A DNA stretch of 37,874 nt from an uncultured Oscillospiraceae bacterium (GCA_910587345.1 CAJUKH010000008.1:1-37874), one strand, 5' to 3'. Counted from the stretch's first letter, positions 15,969-24,301 are shown. The notes: generated from the letters alone by a model not told the origin. A program made the numbers and translations.

Positions 15969-15997
15969 TTGCTTTTTCCAATCGGCTATGATACAAT
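15969..15997 (+). promoter_or_regulatory. Promoter of the kinase/CAT transcription unit
   Basis: TTGCTT (15969-15974), a 17-bp spacer and TACAAT (15992-15997). The leader to the start at 16090 is about 85 nt. Confidence 0.6.
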
Positions 15998-16089
15998 ACT
16001 CTATGTATGACGATCAGGCAGACGGTTTTCTGTACCGATGGGAAAGAAGGCCGGAAATAAGCTGAAAAAGAAGAAAAGGAGGGCTTTTT

Positions 16090-17802
16090 ATGGCGATGGC
16101 AGATAAATACCGTGAAGTGTATAGAACCATGGGCGGCCCCCCACGGCTGTTCGGATTCGGAAAGAACGGGACAAGATATGCCCAAATGTGCGACGCCATT
16201 AACGCCATGTGCGAGAAGATGAATAACCTCTGCACCCCGGACCAGAGCGGCCAGCGGCCGGAGTACACCCCGGGGGAGAATGAGGAACTGAAGGCCTTGC
16301 AGACCAGAACGGTGGAGGCCTGCCTGGAATATATCGGCGGACGGAAGCCGGAGGATATCCTGTTTCGCTCCGAGTACGTCCGCTATATGTCGGCCAAGCG
16401 TATCATCGAGCTGGTGGATAAGGACCGGCGGAAGATGGAGGATATTGATTTTTCCATCCATCCCACCCTGCGGGATGTGATCAGCCGGGTCCGCGGCTCG
16501 GTGGAGGAAGTCGATCTGGAGCAGGCCCGGCGGGTCAGCGGCGCCATGAGCACCCGCATCTATCTCCCCGCTACCGACGAGCGGGAGGAGGGCTATTTTG
16601 TCCCGCCCCAGTTTGTGGAGACCGAGGAGGAGATGCATCACAAGTCCATTGAACTGGTGCTGCGCCAGTTCCCCCAGTACGCCCCCTATATTAAGATCCT
16701 CTCCCGGCCGGAGAAGGACTTTCCTTACGGCGTGGTCCAGTGGAGCGTGGGAGAGCGGCTGGAGTGCGGAGAGAAAGCGTGGATGGAAAACGCCCGGGAC
16801 AAGGACGCCGCGCGGTTTCGCAAGTATATCCAGCCCTATCTGGATGCGCTGAAAAAGGTGATGAGCAACGAATTTACCCGTGAGATGGCCGGCCTTCCCG
16901 TGGAGGAGACGCTGGACGATCTGATGGGAAAGGCGGAGTTTCGCCAGATGCTGTTCACCCTTCACAACGGGGCCGACTATGCCTTTAACAAGTTCAATGT
17001 GCTGAAGGACACCGGCATTCCGGTGGGCCGCGACCTGACCCGGCGGAATGTGGCCATGTCGCTGGTGGCCCAGCGGCTGGGCCGGGTGGATATGCTGGTC
17101 CGGGCCTGGCCCACCTCTTTGATGGATACGGCCTCCGGCCAGAAGACAAAAGGGGTCTTTATGGAGAAGGCCAGAGGGCTGGATCTGAACAACCAGAATG
17201 CAGAGCCGCTGTTTTCCACCCCCGGCATCGTGTGGGATACGCCGGAGGCAAAGATCCAGCTGGCCAGTATGCAGGTCATTGACTGGATCTGCGGTAACAC
17301 CGACCGGCACAAGGCCAATATGTTCTACGACCTGCAAAAAGGGGAGGACGGCGTGGTCCGGCTCATGGGGGTACAGGGCATCGACAACGACAACTCCTTT
17401 GGAGTGAAAAGCGTGAAGGAGCTGGAGGAGGGCTACGGCGGGGAAAGCGCCGGCCATATCCTCCCCACCCCCGAGACCATGGGGGTCATCCGCAAGGATG
17501 ACGCCATGGAGGTCATGAGTCTGGAGCGGAAGGACCTGAACCTGCTGCTGTTCAATCTGTTGGAGCCTGACGAGATAGAGGCGGCCTGGGAGCGGGTGGA
17601 ACATCTGCAAAAGGCCATCATGAAGGGGAAGGGCCAGCGCTGGAAGGACAGCAGCGAGGTGAAGCGGGGCATTGTCCGCATTCTGGAGGATGAGGAGATC
17701 GGGGCGCTGCCCCAGTCGGTCTATGCCTATTTGCCCGAGATGAAGCGTCTGGTGGCCATTCCCAAGAGTCTGGCAGAGCCGAAGGACGACTGCGGCTGTT
17801 GA
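16090..17802 (+). CDS. Predicted kinase of the FAM20/PI-kinase/HipA-like fold
   Basis: 570 aa, soluble, no signal peptide. AAGGAGGG sits eight bases before ATG. The N-terminal 290 residues are helical and charged and I do not recognise them. The C-terminal half carries a kinase-like core: a candidate ATP lysine region KGVFMEKARG (354-363), a catalytic loop DWICGNTDRHKAN (398-410, Asp405 and Asn410) and a metal-binding GIDNDNSFG (430-438). The GNxDRH..N / LDN..FG pattern matches FAM20C-type secretory kinases, bacterial PI3/PI4-kinase-like effectors and, more loosely, HipA. The protein ends DDCGC; Rab-type CxC prenylation tails look like this, though chance is possible. The gene shares a transcript with the CAT gene 31 bp downstream. 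Protein or lipid phosphorylation is inferred; the substrate is unknown. Confidence 0.7.
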   Translation: MAMADKYREVYRTMGGPPRLFGFGKNGTRYAQMCDAINAMCEKMNNLCTPDQSGQRPEYTPGENEELKALQTRTVEACLEYIGGRKPEDILFRSEYVRYMSAKRIIELVDKDRRKMEDIDFSIHPTLRDVISRVRGSVEEVDLEQARRVSGAMSTRIYLPATDEREEGYFVPPQFVETEEEMHHKSIELVLRQFPQYAPYIKILSRPEKDFPYGVVQWSVGERLECGEKAWMENARDKDAARFRKYIQPYLDALKKVMSNEFTREMAGLPVEETLDDLMGKAEFRQMLFTLHNGADYAFNKFNVLKDTGIPVGRDLTRRNVAMSLVAQRLGRVDMLVRAWPTSLMDTASGQKTKGVFMEKARGLDLNNQNAEPLFSTPGIVWDTPEAKIQLASMQVIDWICGNTDRHKANMFYDLQKGEDGVVRLMGVQGIDNDNSFGVKSVKELEEGYGGESAGHILPTPETMGVIRKDDAMEVMSLERKDLNLLLFNLLEPDEIEAAWERVEHLQKAIMKGKGQRWKDSSEVKRGIVRILEDEEIGALPQSVYAYLPEMKRLVAIPKSLAEPKDDCGC

Positions 17803-17833
17803 TTCGAGATAGAGAAGAGAGAGGACCCCGCAC

Positions 17834-18451
17834 ATGGCATTTCGTCTGATCGACGTAGAGAACTGGGAGCGAAAAGAGGTCTACACCCATTTTATGGAGG
17901 AGGCGGTGTGTTCCTACGCCGTGAATGTGGAGCTGGATATCACCGCTTTGAAGGGGCAGAAGCTCTACCCGGCCATGCTGTGGCTTCTGACCGACACGGT
18001 AAACGAATTTCCCCAGTTTCGGACCCATCTGTCACCCGAGGGGGTGGGGATATTCGATGATATGACCCCCAGCTATACCATTTTCAATGAGGAGAGGAAG
18101 AGCTTTTCCTCTGTCTGGACCCCCTTTGACCCGGATTATCAGACCTTTTTACGCCGCTATCTGGCGGATGTGGAGCAGTATAAAACCTCTCCTCACTACC
18201 GTCCAAAACCGGGTGCGCCGGAGAACTGCTTTGACGTTTCCATGGTCCCCTGGCTGTCCTTTACCGGCTTTCACCTGAATCTATATGGGTCGGGAAAGTA
18301 CCTGCTTCCCATTTTTACCATGGGGAAGTTCGTGGAGCGGGAGGGGCGGCGGCTTCTCCCGCTGGCCGTTCAGGTCCACCACGCCGCCTGCGACGGCTAT
18401 CATGTGGGGAAGTTTGTGGAGCGCCTGCAGGAGAAAATTTACCGGTTTTAA
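17834..18451 (+). CDS. Chloramphenicol O-acetyltransferase, CatA type
   Basis: 205 aa, slightly shorter than the usual 213-219. It transfers acetyl from acetyl-CoA to the 3-hydroxyl of chloramphenicol. The signature VHHAACDGYH is at 181-190; the second His (183) is the catalytic base of HHxxxDG, and Asp187 is the structural Asp. Other family features are an FTGFHLN stretch, PIFTMGKF and the N-terminal RKEVYTHFME. An AGAGAGGAC site lies upstream. It is 31 bp after the kinase gene, in the same transcript. Its codon use and GC match the chromosome, suggesting a resident rather than freshly transferred gene. Related xenobiotic or CoA-dependent acetyltransferase activity is an alternative. Confidence 0.88.
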   Translation: MAFRLIDVENWERKEVYTHFMEEAVCSYAVNVELDITALKGQKLYPAMLWLLTDTVNEFPQFRTHLSPEGVGIFDDMTPSYTIFNEERKSFSSVWTPFDPDYQTFLRRYLADVEQYKTSPHYRPKPGAPENCFDVSMVPWLSFTGFHLNLYGSGKYLLPIFTMGKFVEREGRRLLPLAVQVHHAACDGYHVGKFVERLQEKIYRF

Positions 18452-18570
18452 TGGCATTACAAGGCATCTCTGCCGCAGAACATAACCAAACAGACGAACT
18501 GTTTGTGAAATTAGGTGGGTCGTTCCGAGACAAAGTTACAAAGTGGATTGAAGTTGATATTTCAGAATAG
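18451..18570 (+). CDS. Small ORF overlapping the CAT stop, 39 aa
   Basis: The ATG at 18451-18453 overlaps the CAT stop (TAATG), and the frame runs 39 codons to TAG (18568-18570). The product starts MALQGISAAEHN, has DELFVKLGG and ends KWIEVDISE. The stretch is clearly more A+T-rich than the genes around it and ends just before a strong terminator. It could be a true coupled small protein or the tail of an old gene left behind by a rearrangement. No family recognised. Confidence 0.35.
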   Translation: MALQGISAAEHNQTDELFVKLGGSFRDKVTKWIEVDISE

Positions 18571-18572
18571 AT

Positions 18573-18610
18573 AAAAAGGGCCCATCCGCACAGCGGATGG
18601 GTCCTTTTTA
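18573..18610. terminator. Bidirectional terminator between CAT and the aldo/keto reductase
   Basis: The stem gggcccatccg/cggatgggtcc with a 5-nt loop is flanked by A5 and T5, so it can end both the plus-strand CAT unit and the minus-strand aldo/keto reductase gene. Confidence 0.9.
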
Positions 18611-18626
18611 TGCTCCCGGGGAGGAA

Positions 18627-19625
18627 TTATTTGTCCAGCACCTTCACCTGAGCGGGTTTGGCGGCCTCGCTGAGAAGGGCGATATCAGCCGCCTCCAGCT
18701 GCAGGTCCAGAGACTTGCAGGTGTTCTCCATGGTCTCCACCCGGCGGAAGCCGGTGAGAAGGCTCAGGTTGGGATACTGGGCCAGAGTCCATGCCTGCAC
18801 CAGATTGGAGTAGGTGCAGTTATACTTTTCGGTGAGGGGCTTCATCACGTCAAAGAGCTTGTGGATGTTGCCCTTGATAGGCTCGTGGATCCAGGGCAGC
18901 TTGCCCCGGACGTCCCCGGCGGGGAAGGTACGGTCCACAAAGTCGGGGGCGGTGAGGAACCCCTCCTCCAGTGCGCCGTAGACCTGGAAGGTGGTGCCGT
19001 GCTTGTCGGTGACGGGGAAGTAGTCCCCGCCGTGGTAGGGGGAGAGCAGGGAGAAGAACTCCTGCACCAGAGCCACGGTGCCGTACTTGGAGTACTCCTC
19101 CAGATCCCCGGGCTGGGAGTTGGAAAGGCCCACGGCCCGGATCTTGCCCTCCTTGATCAGTTCCTGAAGAGCCCCCATGGTCTCCTCCACGGGCCAGTCC
19201 TTGCAGACGTAGTGAACCACGATAAGGTCGATGTAATCGGTGCCCATCCGCTTCAGGGAGTCCTCCACATCCTGCTTTACCGCCCGGGCGCTGGTGTCGT
19301 TGTTGACGGTGACGCCGTCCCGCTCATAGTGGTAGTTGCCGCCGTCCCCCCGCCAGTTGAGGGAGCACTTGGTCTGGAGGAGGAACTTCTCCCGGCGGGC
19401 GCCCTTCAGGGCCTTGCCCAAAAGGTCCTCGCTGACCCCGGTGCCGTAGACGGGGGCGGTGTCGATGTAGTTGATGCCCAGCTCGGTGGCGGCGTCCAGC
19501 AGCCGCTCCACGTCCTTGACCCCCAGAGACATATCGGGCCACACGATGCCCCCGCCGATGCCCCAGGCGCCAAAGGCCACCACCGAGGCGTTCAGGTCGG
19601 TCTTGCCCAGCTTTTGATACTTCAT
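18627..19625 (-). CDS. Aldo/keto reductase
   Basis: 332 aa, full length. A TIM-barrel NAD(P)H-dependent oxidoreductase. The catalytic tetrad is visible: Asp55 and Tyr60 in NYIDTAPVYGTG, Lys86 in LQTKCS and His138 in DLIVVHYVC. Further family marks are GAWGIGG near the N-terminus and the AVGLSN segment. It reduces aldehydes or ketones; the physiological substrate cannot be read. AGGAGGG lies eight bases before ATG on the minus strand, and its promoter lies inside the apparent 3' end of the upstream gene. Confidence 0.92.
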   Translation of the reverse strand: MKYQKLGKTDLNASVVAFGAWGIGGGIVWPDMSLGVKDVERLLDAATELGINYIDTAPVYGTGVSEDLLGKALKGARREKFLLQTKCSLNWRGDGGNYHYERDGVTVNNDTSARAVKQDVEDSLKRMGTDYIDLIVVHYVCKDWPVEETMGALQELIKEGKIRAVGLSNSQPGDLEEYSKYGTVALVQEFFSLLSPYHGGDYFPVTDKHGTTFQVYGALEEGFLTAPDFVDRTFPAGDVRGKLPWIHEPIKGNIHKLFDVMKPLTEKYNCTYSNLVQAWTLAQYPNLSLLTGFRRVETMENTCKSLDLQLEAADIALLSEAAKPAQVKVLDK

Positions 19626-19642
19626 GTTCTTTCCCTCCTGAT

Positions 19643-20479
19643 TTATAGTGTGGTGCAGGTTACTGCTATCATATCACAGCTTTGGGACATTGTAAATGCA
19701 GTCAGGGCTGTTTTATGAAAGAGCGCCACAGTTCGGAAACCAGCGGCAGGTCGGCCCTCATAGCGGACCCAGTCGCCAAACCAGCGTTGGGAGGTAAAGG
19801 TCATGACGTCCAAATCGGCCTCAAAATCAGCTTTGATCTGAGAAAAATGGGCATCGCACCAAAGACGCCAGCCTGCTACATCCTGCTGATAAAAGGTGGG
19901 GTCATCCATCAGGACCTGCTCGAAATACATGGCGATCCCCTCGGTAAAGAGCTGCCAGAGAAATGTTTCTCTGGGGGTGCGGCAGGGACGGTCCGGAGTT
20001 CCAAACTGCTCCTGATAGAGATGGCCCAACTCATGGTAGACAAGACCGAAGACGGCTTGGGGCGTGTCCCAGTTCAGCTCCAAAATCTTTTCCAGTCCCA
20101 GCAGGATGGCGGGGCGGCCGTTAAGGGTGGTGGCCCAGCCGGCGGAGGTGCAAAGCCCGAAATAAAAAAGAATATCCACCTGGGGGCACCGGGCAAAAGC
20201 GGCCGGGATACGGTTTTCCAGCCCATCCACGGCGGTCAGGAAAAGGCGGTGGAGGGCCTCCCGCCGTTCGGAAGCCGCCCAGGCTGTCTGGAGGGCGGGA
20301 AGATACTGTTCCTCCCAGGAAAGGCCGGCGGCCAAAGTGCGCTCCACACGGGCTTCCAGCCGGGGGCGAAGGGTGGGGGACAGACTATCAATGTAGGCAT
20401 TCCAGAGGTCCCGGTCAAAGTGGGGAACGGAGCAGAGTGCCTGTATTTGAGGAAAAGAGTCTATGATGGTGATAGCCAT
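19643..20479 (-). CDS. HELGH zinc-metalloprotease-like protein, 3' end probably frameshifted
   Basis: 278 aa in the frame shown. VYHELGH (147-153) is the HEXXH zinc motif and FTEG (Glu180), 27 residues later, is the likely third ligand, as in gluzincins. There is no signal peptide, so it is probably cytoplasmic. The last 37 residues (from about 242) look unnatural and run into the aldo/keto reductase promoter. One base shift after the Glu at 241 gives ADLPLVSELWRSFIKQP and a TGA at 19704-19702, a more protein-like end leaving a normal 76-bp gap. I therefore suspect a 1-nt frameshift (real or sequencing error). On the minus strand GGGAGGTGCCCCC precedes the ATG. Peptidase activity is inferred. 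Confidence 0.7.
   Translation of the reverse strand: MAITIIDSFPQIQALCSVPHFDRDLWNAYIDSLSPTLRPRLEARVERTLAAGLSWEEQYLPALQTAWAASERREALHRLFLTAVDGLENRIPAAFARCPQVDILFYFGLCTSAGWATTLNGRPAILLGLEKILELNWDTPQAVFGLVYHELGHLYQEQFGTPDRPCRTPRETFLWQLFTEGIAMYFEQVLMDDPTFYQQDVAGWRLWCDAHFSQIKADFEADLDVMTFTSQRWFGDWVRYEGRPAAGFRTVALFHKTALTAFTMSQSCDMIAVTCTTL
19668..19696 (-). promoter_or_regulatory. Promoter of the aldo/keto reductase gene
   Basis: On the minus strand TTTACA, a 17-bp spacer and TATGAT, about 45 bp upstream of the start codon. It overlaps the last apparent codons of the HELGH protein frame, supporting an earlier true end for that gene. Confidence 0.65.
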
Positions 20480-20506
20480 GGGGGCACCTCCCGGTGTGAG
20501 ATCGGT

Positions 20507-21478
20507 TTACCCCTTCGACAGCACGTCCAAAAACAGGTTCCGGATGGCGTCCTCGGGGTATCGGCCCAGCTTATGCTGGTTCTCTTTGGGGATAAGCCCG
20601 CCGCCCATGACGGCGTGGCCGCCGCCGCTGCCCAGACCCTTCAGGGCCTCGTGAAGCAGATCGCCGGCGTGGATATCCGGGTCCTCGGAGCGGACCGACA
20701 GCTTAATGCCGTCTTCCCGAAAGGAGAAGACCACCGCCACCTCCACCTCAATGAGAGCCAGAATGAAGTCGGAGAGGATGGCGATAAGGGCATCGGGGCA
20801 GGAGAAGGGGATGCAGGAAAAGCCTATTTTGTCATAAAGCTCGATGCGCTCAATGGCTTCGCCGTAGGCCTTCAGGTCGCTGAATTCCATGTTGTTTCGT
20901 TCCAGATCGGCCAAAACCTCCTGGTCGCAGAGGGGAAAGAGGAAGCCAAACATCTCAATGTCCAGGGGGGTCACGCCCCGGGTGAACTGCAGGGTATCCA
21001 TCTTGATGCCGTAAAGCAAGGCGGTGGCCACGTTCCGGTCCGGCGTGTTCCCCGACCGGACATAGTACTCCGCGATCAAAGAGGCGCAGGCCCCCACCAT
21101 GCGGATGTCCTGATAGTGGTATTCCATGGGGACAAAGGTGGGGTGGTGGTCGATGCAGGCCACCTCGTCCCCGATGAAGTCGGTGGTGTTTCCCGCCAGC
21201 TTCTGGGTGTCCACATAGAGGATGGGGTCGGTCTCCTTCATGTGGGAGGACAGTTCCTCGTAGGGCGACATCCGGATCTGGAAGGTATCCAGCATTTTGG
21301 AGGCGTTCAGCCGGTCGATGCGTCCGTCATAGCAAAGGCTGGCCTCCACCCCATAGAGGGCCAGCAGCTGCTGAAGGCCGTAGGCCGAGGCGATGGCGTC
21401 GGGGTCGGGGAAATTGTGGGTCTGGATGTAGACATGCTGCCCGTGACACAGGGAAATCAGCTGGTTTAGCTTTTCCAT
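20507..21478 (-). CDS. nrnA: DHH-family phosphoesterase NrnA-like
   Basis: 323 aa from the ATG at 21478, with AAGGAGC upstream on the minus strand; the longer frame extends across a promoter and is not used. DHH subfamily 1 phosphoesterases such as NrnA degrade nanoRNA and dephosphorylate pAp, and related enzymes hydrolyse cyclic dinucleotide products. Metal motifs are THNFPDPDAIASA (20-32), VDTQ (Asp90) and IDHHP (109-113). The DHHA1 RNA-binding part ends in GSGGGHAVMGGG. A cytoplasmic enzyme. Its N-terminus, HNFPDPDA, is Asn-variant compared with the usual HxxPDgDA. Confidence 0.88.
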   Translation of the reverse strand: MEKLNQLISLCHGQHVYIQTHNFPDPDAIASAYGLQQLLALYGVEASLCYDGRIDRLNASKMLDTFQIRMSPYEELSSHMKETDPILYVDTQKLAGNTTDFIGDEVACIDHHPTFVPMEYHYQDIRMVGACASLIAEYYVRSGNTPDRNVATALLYGIKMDTLQFTRGVTPLDIEMFGFLFPLCDQEVLADLERNNMEFSDLKAYGEAIERIELYDKIGFSCIPFSCPDALIAILSDFILALIEVEVAVVFSFREDGIKLSVRSEDPDIHAGDLLHEALKGLGSGGGHAVMGGGLIPKENQHKLGRYPEDAIRNLFLDVLSKG

Positions 21479-21522
21479 ATGCAAACGCTCCTTTGTGCGG
21501 CATTTTTGGCGTGATCGGCCCC

Positions 21523-21551
21523 ATTGTAGCACAGTTTTTCTCCCTTGACAA
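21523..21551 (-). promoter_or_regulatory. Promoter of nrnA
   Basis: On the minus strand TTGTCA (21551-21546), a 17-bp spacer and TACAAT (21528-21523). Confidence 0.6.
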
Positions 21552-21600
21552 CCACCGTTCCGCCGCCGGAGAACTTTCTTCGGGACGGGGAGGGAATCGG

Positions 21601-21629
21601 TTGAAAAAGGGAGAATTATGTGATACACT
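21601..21629 (+). promoter_or_regulatory. Promoter of the zinc-ribbon/KAP gene
   Basis: TTGAAA (21601-21606), a 17-bp spacer and TACACT (21624-21629), 39 bp before the start codon. It is divergent from the nrnA promoter. Confidence 0.6.
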
Positions 21630-21667
21630 ACCTGATATAAAATGAAATAAAGGGAGCTGACAGGGCC

Positions 21668-24301
21668 ATGGAGTGTACCAAATGCAGACGGGAGATCGTA
21701 GACGGCGCCGCCTTCTGTCCCTATTGCGGAGAAAAGGTGGCGGAGGAGGCAAAGCCCCTCTATACGGCAGAGGTCAAGGGCCTGCTGAAGTCCGGGACGC
21801 TGGCGGTTTACGCCGACCGGGTGGAGTTTATCACCAGCAATGTCCAGCGGATGGTGATTGTCTACTCTACTTTGGTGTCGGTAAAAAAGGGGCTGGACCG
21901 AATCGTGTTTATGACCGAGGACGGGCGCAGCGAATCCTGTGCCGTTAACCGGAAGAATATACACGAGGCCTTTTTATATATTGATAAGGCCTCCCAGCCC
22001 TATATCGCCGCCCGGCAGGAGCGGCTTCTGACCCAGGGGGTCCGGTACTCTCTGGTCAGTAGTATGGGCCTTACCGGCGGGGTGCTCAACGTTTCTAATG
22101 AGGCGGTGGAGTTCAAAGGCAAGGCGGGACAGAGCGAGACCACCTCCTTCCGGGAGGTCCGGTCGGCGGCCGCCGCCATGAGCGGGCTGGAACTGACGCT
22201 GCTGGACGGGAGGACAAAGGCCTTCTCTTTGGACAAGGAGGTCCGGGAGGAGGTGGCCGCTTTTGTGCGGGAGGCGCTGGCCCCCTATCAGGCGGAGCGG
22301 AAGGAGGCCCTTTTGGCCCGGGGGATCTACTTTTCCTGTCTGGGCGCTGACGGGGGGAGCCTGAACATCTTTGCCGACCGGGCGGAGTATGCCCAGAAGT
22401 CGGGGCGGAATCAGGTCCTGCCCTTTTCAAAAGTACGGGCGGTCAATCTTTTCGGCGGGATGCTGGAAATTGCCATGGTCAACGGGACGGCCAGGTCCTT
22501 CGCTGTGGACCAGGAGGTCCAGGAAGAGCTGCTGGCTTTTGTGGAGAAGGGCATCCGGCCCTATGTGGAGGCCCGGACGGTGGGTTTTGACCTGTCCTTC
22601 GGCATTGACGAGCGGATGGAGGTCAACGAGGAACGGGGCGTTTTCCATATCATTCGGCAAGGAGGGAAGGAAATCACCGAAGAGCGGGCCATGGCCGATA
22701 TCATCCGGTGCCAGTGGGTGGAGGAGCCCTTAAACGGAGTCATCGGCGGGGTGCTGTCCGGGGGGATGGCCCTTCTCAGCGCTGTGGGCGCCGGCGGGCA
22801 GGACCCCGATGAGAAGATGGGGTATGTGGGGGTGACGCTGACTCTTTCGGGGGAGGAGAAGGAGGAGCCGGTGACGGTCCGGTTCGGCGATTTCCTTCTG
22901 GGTATGAGCAGGACCAACAAAAAGTATGGGAAATATCTGGGGGAACTGACCCGGTTTATGGACTACTTGGCGGAGCGCTATCCGAACTGCGAGCGGGTGC
23001 TTCCGCCGCCGGAGGAGGAGAAGCCTTTGCCGGAGGAGCCTTCCGGGGCTGCGGCGGAGGAACTTCCCGAACCGGTGGAGGAGGTCCCTGCCCAGCCTGT
23101 CATGGAGGCCATGGAGAAGGACCTGTTTGGCATCCTCAGATATATCGAGGGAGTTTCCGGCTTTATCGGGGAGTGCAGTGCCCCCATGACCATCGCCATT
23201 CAGGGAGGCTGGGGCAGCGGTAAAAACAGCATCATGCATATGCTTTCCGCCAAGCTGGGAGAGACCTGTCAAGAGGCGCCGGTGTGGTTCAGCACCTGGC
23301 AGTTTGCCCAGTTTGACCTGGGGGAGCAGCTGCCCATGCTGGTGGGCAACCGGCTCATCGGCCTGCTGGGGGGGACCGACAATATGGCCGCCAAGGACAG
23401 GGCCATCAAGGTGGCCAAGGGGCTGATCAATCTCACCACGGGCATCATCTCTCAGGGCGGCACCGATGGGCAGAACCTGATGGACGCTTTGTTCAAGGAC
23501 AATTCCACCGACTCCCTGGAAAAGCTGGTCAGGGACTTTGCCGTTCAGGCGCAGAAAAGGGCCGGCCGGGAGAAGGGCAAGGTGGTGATCCTGGTGGATG
23601 ACCTGGACCGGTTGACCCCCGGCAAGGGAGTGGAACTGCTGGAGGCCATGCGGAACTTCTTTGACTGTGACGGCTGCGTTTTTGTGGTGGCGGTGGACCA
23701 TGACTGGGTGATCCGGGGGGTGAAGGAGCGTTATGGCCGAGAGCTGGACGGAGTTCAGGGGAAGCAGTTTTTTGACAAGCTGTTCCGGGTCTCCTTCCGG
23801 GTACCCACCTCGGGCTATAACATCCAAAACTATGTCAAAGAGCAGCTGGAGCGTATCGACATCCAGCCCGATGACAGGGAGCTGGGGCTTTCCGTGTCCC
23901 TGATCGAGCGTTCCATCGGCCGGGAGCCGAAGGGGATGGAGCGGCTGTTCAATTCCTTCCTGCTGCTGAAAAATCTGGCCGATGCGGAGCTGTATCAAAA
24001 CAGGGACCGCCGCCTGATGCTGTTTTCCCTGCTGTGTATGCAATCCCGGTTTCAGGCGGCCTATCACGCCCTTGTGGGCATGAAGGACCGGGTGACTCCC
24101 GTTTTGCTGCAAGGGTTGCAGGAGGAGGGGACAAAGGCGTTGGGACTGGGGTGTTCCGGCCAGGAGGAGGAAGCGGCCTTCCGGGCCTTTGCCGGAGTAT
24201 TCTGCGATGTGATCAATACCGGCGGGGACGATGGGATCTCTGATGCGGAGAGCGGCGTCTTTGCCCGGGTGCTGGAGTTTTCCAGCATTACGTCCCAATA
24301 A
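21668..24301 (+). CDS. Zinc ribbon - tandem repeat domain - KAP P-loop NTPase protein
   Basis: 877 aa. Residues 1-25 form a zinc ribbon (Cys3, Cys6, Cys17, Cys20). Three related modules follow at about 34-118, 119-215 and 216-306, each with a beta-rich core like a PH or GRAM domain and a helix containing PY-AR or PYQAER. A fourth, different domain lies at 308-440, then a Glu/Pro-rich linker (445-480). The KAP NTPase follows: Walker A GGWGSGKNS (513-521), FSTWQFAQF (KAP 'W-F' segment) and Walker B VILVDDLDRLTP (640-651). The segment SFRVPTSGYNIQNYVKEQL is also typical of KAP proteins. The Walker A Lys is followed by Asn, not Ser/Thr, so nucleotide hydrolysis may be altered. KAP ATPases occur in animal signalling and in phage-defence-like bacterial proteins. 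Monocistronic and probably cytoplasmic. Role unknown. Confidence 0.8.
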   Translation: MECTKCRREIVDGAAFCPYCGEKVAEEAKPLYTAEVKGLLKSGTLAVYADRVEFITSNVQRMVIVYSTLVSVKKGLDRIVFMTEDGRSESCAVNRKNIHEAFLYIDKASQPYIAARQERLLTQGVRYSLVSSMGLTGGVLNVSNEAVEFKGKAGQSETTSFREVRSAAAAMSGLELTLLDGRTKAFSLDKEVREEVAAFVREALAPYQAERKEALLARGIYFSCLGADGGSLNIFADRAEYAQKSGRNQVLPFSKVRAVNLFGGMLEIAMVNGTARSFAVDQEVQEELLAFVEKGIRPYVEARTVGFDLSFGIDERMEVNEERGVFHIIRQGGKEITEERAMADIIRCQWVEEPLNGVIGGVLSGGMALLSAVGAGGQDPDEKMGYVGVTLTLSGEEKEEPVTVRFGDFLLGMSRTNKKYGKYLGELTRFMDYLAERYPNCERVLPPPEEEKPLPEEPSGAAAEELPEPVEEVPAQPVMEAMEKDLFGILRYIEGVSGFIGECSAPMTIAIQGGWGSGKNSIMHMLSAKLGETCQEAPVWFSTWQFAQFDLGEQLPMLVGNRLIGLLGGTDNMAAKDRAIKVAKGLINLTTGIISQGGTDGQNLMDALFKDNSTDSLEKLVRDFAVQAQKRAGREKGKVVILVDDLDRLTPGKGVELLEAMRNFFDCDGCVFVVAVDHDWVIRGVKERYGRELDGVQGKQFFDKLFRVSFRVPTSGYNIQNYVKEQLERIDIQPDDRELGLSVSLIERSIGREPKGMERLFNSFLLLKNLADAELYQNRDRRLMLFSLLCMQSRFQAAYHALVGMKDRVTPVLLQGLQEEGTKALGLGCSGQEEEAAFRAFAGVFCDVINTGGDDGISDAESGVFARVLEFSSITSQ

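Noticed and set aside
16090..17802. HipA toxin of a hipBA system
   Set aside because: It is longer than HipA, lacks a HipB-type partner upstream and carries GNxDRH and IDND motifs closer to FAM20/PI-kinase types.
15916..17835. 639-aa ORF on the minus strand
   Set aside because: Antisense shadow of the kinase gene, Leu/His/Gln-rich, with no ribosome site.
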